DNA of 8,376 nucleotides from Methanobacteriota archaeon (GCA_002727275.1 PBWO01000009.1:2650-11025); one strand, 5' to 3'; shown: positions 1 to 6,595, numbered from the stretch's first letter. Numbers and translations: made by a program. Notes: generated by a model from the letters alone, not told the origin.

Positions 1-117
1 TCCATCAGAGCAACCCGCTACGAGTGGACCACAGGTAACTATTGAACAATTCCTCATACTAATCAAGAATCATCTCCGAGGCGCGGGTATCAAGACCTCA
101 ACTCCCCTAGAGGCCCC

Positions 118-202
118 GCAGGTGTACCCGAGTGGTCAAAGGGGGAGGGCTCAAGATCCTCTGCGTAGAGCTTCGCAGGTTCGAATCCTGCCGCCTGCAC
201 CA
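118..202 (+). tRNA. tRNA-Leu (anticodon CAA), CCA encoded
   Basis: This is a class II tRNA that should read UUG leucine codons. The acceptor stem pairs 118-124 (GCAGGTG) with 192-198 (CGCCTGC), including one G-T pair. The D stem is 127-129 with 141-143. The anticodon stem is 145-149 with 157-161, enclosing loop CTCAAGA with anticodon CAA at 152-154 after the conserved T33. The T stem is 175-179 with 187-191 around TTCGAAT. Discriminator A199 is followed by a genome-encoded CCA. The 13-base variable region (162-174) fits leucine or serine type; CAA and A73 decide for leucine. Its own internal pairing is weak, only about two clear pairs. No intron is present. Confidence 0.95.
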
Positions 203-209
203 CTAGAAC

Positions 210-929
210 TCATTTGACATCGAGCAGAGTCTTGAGCAACTCAATTGTGCCTTCCAATCCATCTCTCTCGGTCAAGCAATCTGCTGCATCTATCAACTCG
301 CTGAGGCTGCTATTTACAGCCACCGAGTAACCACAGTAACCGAACATAGACACGTCGTTGAGAGCATCTCCGCAAGAAAGCACTCTTTCCGGATCTACTC
401 CTCGCTGTTCAAGAGCCACCCTCAGACCTGCTTCCTTATCGATTCCCGGGCATGTGATATGGATGGCGAAGCCCGTGGAGACGACCAAGAGGTCGGACCA
501 CTCTGTTTGGGAGAGCAACTCTCTCATTAGATGCTCCTGCCCCGTCTCATACATGCACCACTCCGTCTCTCTCCAACGATTGGATTCTATGCCTTTGTCA
601 TCGAATCCATCAATCTGATCGGCCAACCACTGAGCTGCCTGCTTGGGCCTAGAACCATCAGCGAGTACTCTTATCTCATGCCCTTCAGTACTGTCCCAGA
701 CGACCCCTCCATTCTCGGCCACGATGAACCCGGATATTCCCAGAGCTTGTCTAATTGGGGTGATGTTGGGCAGAGCCCTGCCGGAAGCAAGCGAGACAAC
801 GACACCACGCTCTTCGAGTTGACGAACCAGTGGAATCAATTCGGGATGGAACCCACTGAAGTCGAGCAGAGTCCCATCGACATCGAAGACCACCATGTCA
901 ATTTCGATATTGTCCGGTAGTCCCTCCAT
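210..929 (-). CDS. HAD-superfamily phosphatase, phosphoglycolate phosphatase-like (Cof/IIB type)
   Basis: This is a soluble 239-residue Mg-dependent phosphohydrolase. All HAD motifs are visible: motif I DVDGTL with nucleophile D16 and acid D18, motif II at S49 in LASGR, the motif III lysine K165 in GIDKEAG, and motif IV GDALND (D188, D192). The cap between motifs II and III (about 85-160) is of the C2/IIB kind. Length and the AENGG sequence near 71-75 match archaeal phosphoglycolate phosphatases and sucrose-phosphate-phosphatase-like proteins, so 2-phosphoglycolate or a sugar phosphate is a likely substrate; the sequence cannot decide. The start at 929 gives the full N-terminal strand and lies about 30 bases after a TATA-like box. 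M12, just before motif I, is a less likely start. The stop lies seven bases from the tRNA-Leu 3' end, the two converging. It is divergent from the metal ATPase with 86 bases between. Confidence 0.9.
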   Translation of the reverse strand: MEGLPDNIEIDMVVFDVDGTLLDFSGFHPELIPLVRQLEERGVVVSLASGRALPNITPIRQALGISGFIVAENGGVVWDSTEGHEIRVLADGSRPKQAAQWLADQIDGFDDKGIESNRWRETEWCMYETGQEHLMRELLSQTEWSDLLVVSTGFAIHITCPGIDKEAGLRVALEQRGVDPERVLSCGDALNDVSMFGYCGYSVAVNSSLSELIDAADCLTERDGLEGTIELLKTLLDVK

Positions 930-957
930 ACCCTCCCGGGATGACTCTTTACTGATG

Positions 958-964
958 ATTTAAT
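958..964 (-). promoter_or_regulatory. Possible TATA box for the HAD phosphatase
   Basis: On the minus strand this reads ATTAAAT, centred 32 bases before the phosphatase ATG. An archaeal TATA box normally sits about 26 bases before the transcript start, which would give a transcript with almost no leader. The box lies in the 86-base region shared with the divergent metal ATPase; for that gene a weaker AT-rich stretch (CATATTCA, 983-990) is about 30 bases before its ATG. The assignment rests only on position and composition. Confidence 0.35.
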
Positions 965-1015
965 CCCTCATAGCTTACACATCATATTCAAGCGAGACCA
1001 CGAGATGGCGTTGAC

Positions 1016-3748
1016 ATGGGTGAAGATGCCGAGGATTTCCTCTTGCTCGATGACGAGGAAGAAACCCCGGTTTCAAAGAAACCGGAAAAGAAGTCCTTTT
1101 CTCTCAAATCGAAACTCTCTTCGATAAAATTCCCGAGCCTCCCTAAGCCCAAATCTGAACCGTCCAGCAAATCCGAACCGGCCATCGAAGCCGTGGCTGT
1201 ATCGGCTGGAGAATCAATCGATTTGGATTTGGCAGCAGATGGTCTGCATGAATTCGAATGGGACATCAGTGGCATGGATTGTCCAGACTGTGCAATGAAG
1301 GCGACTAGAGCAGTGAGCCGTCTGCCCGGAATTGAGCAATGTAGGATTTCGGTGACTCAGGGAACTGTGAGGTTGCAAGTGGATGTCAGCAGAGGAAGAG
1401 TTTCCAGAGCATCGTCAGTTCTCGAAAACCTAGGTCACAGCCCCGAGATGGATTGGCTTAGCGTCAACGGGATAACGCCGAAGATGGCCGCTTCTAGAAT
1501 CGGTGTCGATAAACGAAAACTTCGCAATACTCTGATGAATGTACCTGGAGTTCTGAACGTGCGCCTAAGTGATGGGAGAATTGAGATGCAGAAGATGTGG
1601 ATTTCAGATCCTGATCTCCGGCAGATTTCTGATCAAAATCTTACAAGGATACTCGGCGAAGGATTCCAACTCTCTCCTTCACGCACTTCTAAACTGAGAT
1701 CTGATCAAATCAGACTGCTGGGTGCGGCGATGACTGTACCACTTTTTCTTGGAGTAGTGGCAATCGAGCAGATTTCAGCAATCCCAAATCAATTAGCAGC
1801 GCTATTCACTCTTTTCGGAGTCTTATTTGCTGGCAATCAGATGTTCCAAGACGCAATCGGGAGTATCCAGAACAGAGTAATGGGTTTCCAGATACTCACT
1901 TCTTTGGCCGTCTTGGGTGCTCTATTCCTTCAGGAGTGGGCCGAGGCACTCATGGTGGTCGGACTGGTAGGATTCTCCTCACATCTTGAGGAGAGGGCCC
2001 TGATTAGGGCTAGAGAGTCGATGCAAGGAGGTCTAGACCGACTTCCGAGAAGGGCCCGCCTAGCTAATTCAGATACTTCCGAAAATCACAAAGAGAGATC
2101 CCTCACAATCCTACAAATCTCATCGAATCCATCCATCTCAACTTCAGACTGTCAGGATGAGGACTTGATTCCTGTAGAGGCACTCGAACTAGGTGACCTA
2201 GTAGAGGTCCGCTCGGGAGAGGTGATTCCAGTTGATGGGGTAGTCATCGAGGGATCAGGAGCCATCGACCGTGCTCCACTAACTGGCGAACCAATTCCAA
2301 TCCCTGTGAATGGAGGAGACACTGTAGAGGCAGGACTCGTACTGGTCCGTGGTCCTTTGGTGGTCAAGGCAACTGCGGGAGGAGATGACACTAGACTATC
2401 CAGTTTGATTGATCTAGTGAGAAACTATCGCGACCAGCCTACTAGGACTCAGAGCTCAATTGAGAGATTTACCGCGATATGGGTCCCTCTAGTGATGATA
2501 GGCTCCCCATTTATCGGATACCTCGTCTACGGAGCCACCTCACAAGCAATCCTCACTACACTCTTGCTTTGGGTCGTATCGTGCCCCTGCTCTTTGCTTT
2601 TGGCCGCACCAGTCCCTCATGCTGCAGCTTTGTCTGCAGCCTCTGCATCTGGGTTGGTGGCAAGAGGCGGCGACGTACTGGAGGCGGCCGCCGGAATCGA
2701 GTTGGCCCTGCTTGACAAGACTGGGACGCTAACTAGCGGTAGCCCCCGGATGACCGGAATCACCGTGGGTGAGGATGAGAATGAATACCGGGCTCTACAG
2801 ATTGCTACAGGACTCGAGCAGCGCTCAAATCACCCCTATGCCAGAAGCATCATCGCGCTCGCTAACGAACGCTCGTTGTCCGCCAGCAACGTCACAGACC
2901 TCACTGACGGTGATGCAGGAGTAAGCGGAAAGTTACGAGGTCAAGAGGTCATGCTCGGGCGAGCAGACTGGCTACTTGAGCGAGGAGTCGAGATTCCATT
3001 AAACATCGATGCGGCATTGTCTGAGTCCAGACAGGCCGGACACGGGGCCAGTGTTCTGGCTGTAGATGGACGAGCAATTGCCGTATTCGGTTTCGCACAC
3101 GATGATGCCAGAGAGGGTGTTGACGAGATGATTGCAGCCTTGAGAGAGAACGATGTTAGAGTCGAGATATTGAGTGGAGATGAACAAGCCAGCGTCGAAG
3201 CCTTCGGCGCTCGTCTAGGAATCCCATCAATCTCCTGTAGAGGCGGAGTCGACCCCGAAGGAAAGGCACAGTGGGTGTCTGAACGCTCCAAGGCACGTAG
3301 GACTCTGATGGCAGGGGATGGATTCAACGATGCCGGGGCCCTCGCTGCCGCAGACGTAGGAATAGCAGTTGGAAGTGGCGAACAGGTCAACCTAGATGCG
3401 GCAGATGTCTTGATTCCAGGTGAAGATCCTAGAGCCCTATCCAGATTCATTGACCTTTCAAAGCGAACTAGGAGAGCAGTTTCAACGAACATTGCCATCT
3501 CGGTAGGGATAACACTGCTACTCGTCTCCATAGTTCTGGGAGGCTGGGAGATTAAACTGGCTGCGGGTGTGGCATTGCATGAAGCGAGTGCACTGCTGGT
3601 TATCCTAAACGGCATGTGGGTAACGGGAACAGGCCCAGAGAGAATCACCACGCTGATGACTCTGGGACGCGATCTCAAGGACGACTTGGTGCAAGCGCTA
3701 AGGGTGGCTTTAGGGACTTCTCGTGAAGACTTGTCTGCGACCGCTTGA
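1016..3748 (+). CDS. P1B-type heavy-metal-transporting ATPase
   Basis: This is a 910-residue inner-membrane pump expected to export a transition metal using ATP. An acidic, then Lys/Ser/Pro-rich, probably disordered tail (1-75) precedes a metal-binding HMA domain with GMDCPDC (C89, C92). A second HMA-like stretch (about 146-220) has lost its CxxC. Eight membrane segments fall near 233-250, 256-274, 290-306, 307-322, 486-505, 511-532, 824-843 and 847-868. The actuator carries TGE (423-425), the phosphorylation site is DKTGT (D567), the nucleotide domain has HP (606-607), and the hinge is GDGFND (767-772). The membrane metal site has CPC (523-525). The last two segments lack the YN and MxxSS of copper pumps; K847 and HEAS (855-858) resemble Zn/Cd/Co pumps instead. 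Residues about 350-385 look like an insertion before the actuator. ATG 1016 is the first ATG in frame after a TAG at 971. Confidence 0.95.
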   Translation: MGEDAEDFLLLDDEEETPVSKKPEKKSFSLKSKLSSIKFPSLPKPKSEPSSKSEPAIEAVAVSAGESIDLDLAADGLHEFEWDISGMDCPDCAMKATRAVSRLPGIEQCRISVTQGTVRLQVDVSRGRVSRASSVLENLGHSPEMDWLSVNGITPKMAASRIGVDKRKLRNTLMNVPGVLNVRLSDGRIEMQKMWISDPDLRQISDQNLTRILGEGFQLSPSRTSKLRSDQIRLLGAAMTVPLFLGVVAIEQISAIPNQLAALFTLFGVLFAGNQMFQDAIGSIQNRVMGFQILTSLAVLGALFLQEWAEALMVVGLVGFSSHLEERALIRARESMQGGLDRLPRRARLANSDTSENHKERSLTILQISSNPSISTSDCQDEDLIPVEALELGDLVEVRSGEVIPVDGVVIEGSGAIDRAPLTGEPIPIPVNGGDTVEAGLVLVRGPLVVKATAGGDDTRLSSLIDLVRNYRDQPTRTQSSIERFTAIWVPLVMIGSPFIGYLVYGATSQAILTTLLLWVVSCPCSLLLAAPVPHAAALSAASASGLVARGGDVLEAAAGIELALLDKTGTLTSGSPRMTGITVGEDENEYRALQIATGLEQRSNHPYARSIIALANERSLSASNVTDLTDGDAGVSGKLRGQEVMLGRADWLLERGVEIPLNIDAALSESRQAGHGASVLAVDGRAIAVFGFAHDDAREGVDEMIAALRENDVRVEILSGDEQASVEAFGARLGIPSISCRGGVDPEGKAQWVSERSKARRTLMAGDGFNDAGALAAADVGIAVGSGEQVNLDAADVLIPGEDPRALSRFIDLSKRTRRAVSTNIAISVGITLLLVSIVLGGWEIKLAAGVALHEASALLVILNGMWVTGTGPERITTLMTLGRDLKDDLVQALRVALGTSREDLSATA

Positions 3749-3755
3749 TTAACCC

Positions 3756-3773
3756 GGCCCTGAATCGAGGGCC
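3756..3773 (+). promoter_or_regulatory. Perfect hairpin abutting the zinc-ribbon gene start codon
   Basis: GGCCCT (3756-3761) and AGGGCC (3768-3773) are perfect inverted copies separated by six bases, in the 25-base gap between the ATPase stop and the next ATG at 3774. The stem ends at the base before the start codon. As RNA it is a GC-rich six-pair stem that could hinder or position the ribosome, or mark a processing site; as DNA it could be an operator. No T run follows, so it does not look like a terminator. The function is unknown. Confidence 0.4.
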
Positions 3774-4166
3774 ATGGCGGATTCATTGGAGATTGAATCT
3801 AGGTACGCCCCACCACTGGCAGAATGCGCTCATTGCGGCCATATGCTACCTCAGGGGCTGGGAGAGAAAGAGTGCAAGGAATGCGGAGCTATCTGCCGCG
3901 TTAGCCATCAGCCAACAGTCGACAATCTAACTGATGAGACGCTACCCTGTCCACACTGCAACACTGTCATTGTTGCAGGTACTGATGAGCGACCGATTGA
4001 ACTGTCCTGTAGCGCCTGTTCAGGCAGGTTCACACTCACTCCGAAGATTATCAAAGTCGAAATCGATTGTCCCGGCTGCGAGAGGCAACTCCGAATTAGA
4101 CCCAAGCCCGGAACTCGTGAACTGAAGTGCCCAGCCTGCGAATCCAAATTCAACGTCACCTTCTAA
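3774..4166 (+). CDS. Small protein with three tandem zinc ribbons
   Basis: This is a 130-residue soluble protein of unknown function. Three CxxC...CxxC modules are visible: C18/C21 with C34/C37, C59/C62 with C79/C82, and C99/C102 with C119/C122. Modules two and three have identical spacing (exactly 40 residues apart, no gap) and end in similar strands (GRFTL, SKFNV), so they look like an ancient internal duplication. The first is shorter, with 12 rather than 16 residues between knuckles. The C-terminal pattern CPAC followed by a hydrophobic strand recalls MJ0042-type ribbons. Such ribbons bind structural Zn and often contact nucleic acid or protein. No helicase, nuclease or transmembrane part is attached. 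The gene starts 25 bases after the metal ATPase and is followed after 3 bases by the coiled-coil gene, so it is probably co-transcribed with the latter. Confidence 0.85.
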   Translation: MADSLEIESRYAPPLAECAHCGHMLPQGLGEKECKECGAICRVSHQPTVDNLTDETLPCPHCNTVIVAGTDERPIELSCSACSGRFTLTPKIIKVEIDCPGCERQLRIRPKPGTRELKCPACESKFNVTF

Positions 4167-4169
4167 TCG

Positions 4170-5369
4170 GTGCCGTCTGATAGTCTCACCAAACCGCGTT
4201 TATCGGCCGATTACGACCCTTCTCTCTCAAATACTCCGGAATCAGCGACAACTTGGGGATGGGATCCCGTGAGTGAGAGCAAGTCACCAGAAGACAACGA
4301 TACCGAAGGTATCGACGAACTGGCCACGCTACGCGCTCAGCATGCCCTGTCAACCTCTTCTAACATGGAGTCAGTAGCCCGTGCTAGAGAGCGACTGGAC
4401 GAGGAATCTAGAATCCGTTCCGGCATCCGCCGAGAGCGCCGGATGCGCATCGCCGAGATGACCGAGAGAGTCTCTGGAATGCATGGAGCGATGCGCAAGG
4501 CGAATGAGATTCTTTTCGAAGAGAGGCTTCAGCAAATAGAGTCTGACCTGAGGGCCGAACTCGAGGACGAGATGGAACGCCTCGAAACCGAAGCGCTGGA
4601 GCGTGAGGAGCGCTTACTGCGTGAAGAGATGCTGCACCGATTACGCCGTGAGGAAAACCGCCTGCGAGAACAACTCGATCTAGAAAGGGATCGTCGAATC
4701 GAAGCCCACGCAGCTGAGCTGCGTGGCCGCCTTAAGGATGAGATGGAGACGGAATACCAGCGTCGCAGAGCATTCCTTGAGGAGAGGCTGGAACTCGAAG
4801 CATCACAAGATGTCGAGAGGATGCAACGACGCGTTGAGATGGATCTTAGAGAGGCGATGGAAACCGGAGTCCATCGCAAGATAGAGACTCACAGGCTGGA
4901 GCAAGAGATGCAGATGAGGGAAAAAATCTCCGAGGCTCGCCGCGAGCGTGAGACCGAACTCGAGAAGCAACTCAAAGAGGAGCGCAAATCCCTTGAGAAG
5001 GAGATGAAGGCCGATGTCAAACTCCGTATTAAGGAACTCGAGGAGGAGTCAGAACGAGCTGCTCTGGAGGAATTAGACAGGAGATTCCGTGCAGAAAGGG
5101 AGACCATGCTTGCGGCGTTAGGACTGCGTCGCCAGGAGATGGCACTCGAACTTGAAGTTGAGATGGAGCAGAAAGTATCCGAGTTTGCCAAGAAACGCGA
5201 GCAGGAGATGCTGTCCAAACTTGAAGAGCAGTTCAACAAGCGAGGAGAACTATCGAAGAAAGAGGTCAAGGAGATGATGAAGTCACTTGAGTCTGAGTTG
5301 AGGTCGAAGTGGGAGTCTACACTACTAGATGCCAAGCAATCCGCTCTAGAGCGGGTTGGCGAAGAATAA
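4170..5369 (+). CDS. Long charged coiled-coil protein, function unknown
   Basis: This is a 399-residue protein that I do not recognise as a named family. Residues 1-65 are polar, rich in Ser, Asp, Glu and Pro, and probably disordered. From about 66 to 396 it is almost pure Glu/Arg/Lys/Leu/Met helix with no proline, predicting one long coiled coil. Core residues often recur every 11 positions (L264-L275; L268-M279-L290; L302-M313-M324; F306-L317-L328-F339; F355-V366-L377), mixed with heptad spacing, which suggests right-handed or nearly straight hendecad segments. No ATPase head, signal peptide, membrane segment or cysteine is seen, so it is not an SMC or Rad50 protein. Start is GTG at 4170, three bases after the zinc-ribbon stop; the next in-frame Met codon would lose the whole polar head. 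A structural, scaffold or partner role for the zinc-ribbon protein is inference. Low-complexity composition makes family hits by similarity unreliable. Confidence 0.85.
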   Translation: MPSDSLTKPRLSADYDPSLSNTPESATTWGWDPVSESKSPEDNDTEGIDELATLRAQHALSTSSNMESVARARERLDEESRIRSGIRRERRMRIAEMTERVSGMHGAMRKANEILFEERLQQIESDLRAELEDEMERLETEALEREERLLREEMLHRLRREENRLREQLDLERDRRIEAHAAELRGRLKDEMETEYQRRRAFLEERLELEASQDVERMQRRVEMDLREAMETGVHRKIETHRLEQEMQMREKISEARRERETELEKQLKEERKSLEKEMKADVKLRIKELEEESERAALEELDRRFRAERETMLAALGLRRQEMALELEVEMEQKVSEFAKKREQEMLSKLEEQFNKRGELSKKEVKEMMKSLESELRSKWESTLLDAKQSALERVGEE

Positions 5370-5403
5370 CCCCTCAATCCTCTCAATTCAAGTCGCGCAT
5401 AGG

Positions 5404-5410
5404 TTTAGAT
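5404..5410 (+). promoter_or_regulatory. Possible TATA box for the cold-shock gene
   Basis: TTTAGAT is centred about 34 bases before the cold-shock ATG, in the 71-base gap after the coiled-coil gene. It would place transcription start near 5433, leaving a leader of roughly 8 bases that includes GAGG (5433-5436). This would let the cold-shock gene be expressed separately from the upstream genes. The evidence is position and composition only. Confidence 0.35.
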
Positions 5411-5440
5411 GAAGTAGTATGGACGACGCGATGAGGAAAT

Positions 5441-5638
5441 ATGCCTAAGGGTACAGTGAAATGGTTCAACCGCGTGAAGGGTTTTGGCTTCATAGAGAAA
5501 GAAGATGGCAACGATGTATTCGTTCACAAGTCCGATGTGGATTCGGGAACACTCAACGAGGGTGACGAAGTCGAGTTTGAGCTCGGCGAGGCACCCGATG
5601 GCCGCGCCTGCGCGATTAGTGTAAGCAAAGTCGAGTAG
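5441..5638 (+). CDS. Cold-shock-domain protein (CspA family)
   Basis: This is a 65-residue single OB-fold protein, the full normal length for bacterial-type CspA. RNP1 is KGFGFI (residues 13-18) and RNP2 is VFVH (26-29); the start MPKGTVKWFN, including W8, and the glycine-rich GDEVEF turn are typical. It should bind single-stranded RNA or DNA and act as an RNA chaperone in the cytoplasm, aiding translation in the cold or at growth transitions. Such proteins are widespread in bacteria and patchy in archaea, present mainly in mesophilic and cold-water lineages, so an old transfer from bacteria is likely. A GAGG lies four bases before the ATG, and a TATA-like box is nearby. The upstream ATGs at 5419 and 5431 are out of frame. 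Its stop is two bases from the stop of the converging ParA-like gene. Confidence 0.95.
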   Translation: MPKGTVKWFNRVKGFGFIEKEDGNDVFVHKSDVDSGTLNEGDEVEFELGEAPDGRACAISVSKVE

Positions 5639-5640
5639 AC

Positions 5641-6549
5641 TCATCCGCCTACAATTCTTGTAATCCTAGCATCGACTTCTTTGGCTAAGTCCCAGTAGGA
5701 CTTACTTCCTGGATTGGACTTATTCGGATTCTTTGCGATTACTATCGGCGCGCCCTCCAAGGGTGCTTCAGCAATCGCCACTGACCGTTGAATGGCTGTA
5801 TCGAAGACACGGTCGCCAAAGTGCTTACGCGCGCGCTCAGCAACCGCCTCACCTAGGTTACTATTGGTTTGCACCATGGTCAGAGCTATTCCGAACAGTT
5901 TGAGATTGGGGTTGATTGCATTCTGTACATCTCTGATGGCATTCATCAGTTGCCCCATGCCCTCAAGGGCGTAGAACTCGGCTTGTATTGGAATCAGTAA
6001 CCAGTCGGAGGCCGCCAGTGCATTGATTGTTAGTAGGCCCAGAGAGGCAGGGGTGTCGACGATGACGACATCGAAGTGACCAACCGAATCCTGTAGTGCG
6101 AGTTTGAGTCTGTTCTCTCGGCCTATACGGGTTGCCAGATCTATCTCAACTCCGGACAGGTCGAGGTCTGCTGGAAGAAGCCAGAGATTCTCAATTACGA
6201 TTCCTTTCGGTGGACCTCGCTTACGGTCGGGATTGTGCAGCTTCCACGACTCTCGCATAGCCTCAGTCAATCTATCTGGGCCAATCAGGCACTCATTGAG
6301 ACTGACCGGAGAACCATCCACTCCGCCCTTGAACAACTCATTCATGGTAGGGCCAAGCGTCTTCTTGTCGATTCCGAAGGTGGTAGCAATGTTCCCCTTG
6401 GGATCGAGATCTATCACGAGCACCCTGCGAGCAGCGATCCCCATCTCCTCGTTGCCAACTGCTAGAGCGGAGGCGATATTGACCGCAGTTGTGGTCTTGG
6501 CACACCCTCCCTTGTGGTTTACCACCGCGATAACTACTGGTCCGGACAT
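5641..6549 (-). CDS. ParA/Soj/MinD-family partitioning-type ATPase
   Basis: This is a 302-residue cytoplasmic P-loop ATPase of the deviant Walker A type. The P-loop is KGGCAKTT, with signature lysine K13 and catalytic K18; the usual form is KGGxGKTT, so the second glycine is replaced by alanine here. The A' motif is DLDPKGN (47-53), with Lys where Gln is usual, and Walker B is VIVDTP (D165). These proteins dimerise on ATP, often on DNA, and position chromosomes, plasmids or large complexes. No amphipathic MinD-type C-terminal helix is evident, favouring ParA/Soj. No ParB gene or repeated centromere-like sites are in the window, so the partner and cargo are unknown. Residues about 100-117 form a basic, proline-containing insertion (HNPDRKRGPP). 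The gene lies 46 bases after the MoxR gene on the same strand and may be co-transcribed with it. Confidence 0.92.
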   Translation of the reverse strand: MSGPVVIAVVNHKGGCAKTTTAVNIASALAVGNEEMGIAARRVLVIDLDPKGNIATTFGIDKKTLGPTMNELFKGGVDGSPVSLNECLIGPDRLTEAMRESWKLHNPDRKRGPPKGIVIENLWLLPADLDLSGVEIDLATRIGRENRLKLALQDSVGHFDVVIVDTPASLGLLTINALAASDWLLIPIQAEFYALEGMGQLMNAIRDVQNAINPNLKLFGIALTMVQTNSNLGEAVAERARKHFGDRVFDTAIQRSVAIAEAPLEGAPIVIAKNPNKSNPGSKSYWDLAKEVDARITRIVGG

Positions 6550-6564
6550 CTCGCTCAGTTGGTG

Positions 6565-6584
6565 AAAACCACGGGACTACCGTG
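6565..6584 (-). terminator. Small hairpin followed by a T run between the MoxR and ParA genes
   Basis: Read on the minus strand, CACGG and CCGTG (6584-6570) form a perfect five-pair stem with a five-base loop, followed after one G by TTTT (6568-6565). It lies in the 46-base gap after the MoxR stop and before the ParA-type start. It could be a weak terminator or attenuator that lowers expression of the second gene. A stem this short can occur by chance, and archaeal termination depends mostly on longer U tracts. Confidence 0.25.
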
Positions 6585-6595
6585 AATCTTACCTA

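Noticed and set aside
1..45. Short frame at the left edge ending in TGA at 43-45, possibly the last 14 residues of an upstream gene
   Set aside because: Too short to tell from chance.
2..217. Reading frame open for 71 codons on the plus strand, from the window edge through the tRNA
   Set aside because: The second half is the typical translation of a tRNA gene (ending near SQVRILPPAP), and the first half resembles no family I recognise. It might be the tail of a gene from outside the window, but there is no positive evidence.
531..920. 129-codon plus-strand frame opposite the HAD phosphatase
   Set aside because: It is the antisense of a gene with complete HAD motifs, and its translation has no recognisable domain.
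2941..3786. 281-codon minus-strand frame opposite the metal ATPase
   Set aside because: It is Ser/Pro/Ala-rich and covers the highly conserved hinge region of the ATPase on the other strand; a shadow frame.
5005..5300. Recurrent GAGATG and GAGGAG words as a DNA repeat array
   Set aside because: They follow from Glu-Met and Glu-Glu codons in the coiled coil and have no fixed spacing.
4170..5369. SMC, Rad50 or ScpA-like chromosome protein
   Set aside because: There is no Walker A or B, no hinge and no globular head; only the coiled coil is shared.
4529..5386. Two Ser/Arg-rich minus-strand frames (116 and 165 codons) opposite the coiled-coil gene
   Set aside because: Their composition is the mirror of GAG/CTC/CGC-type codons in the coiled coil, and they show no domain or start signal.
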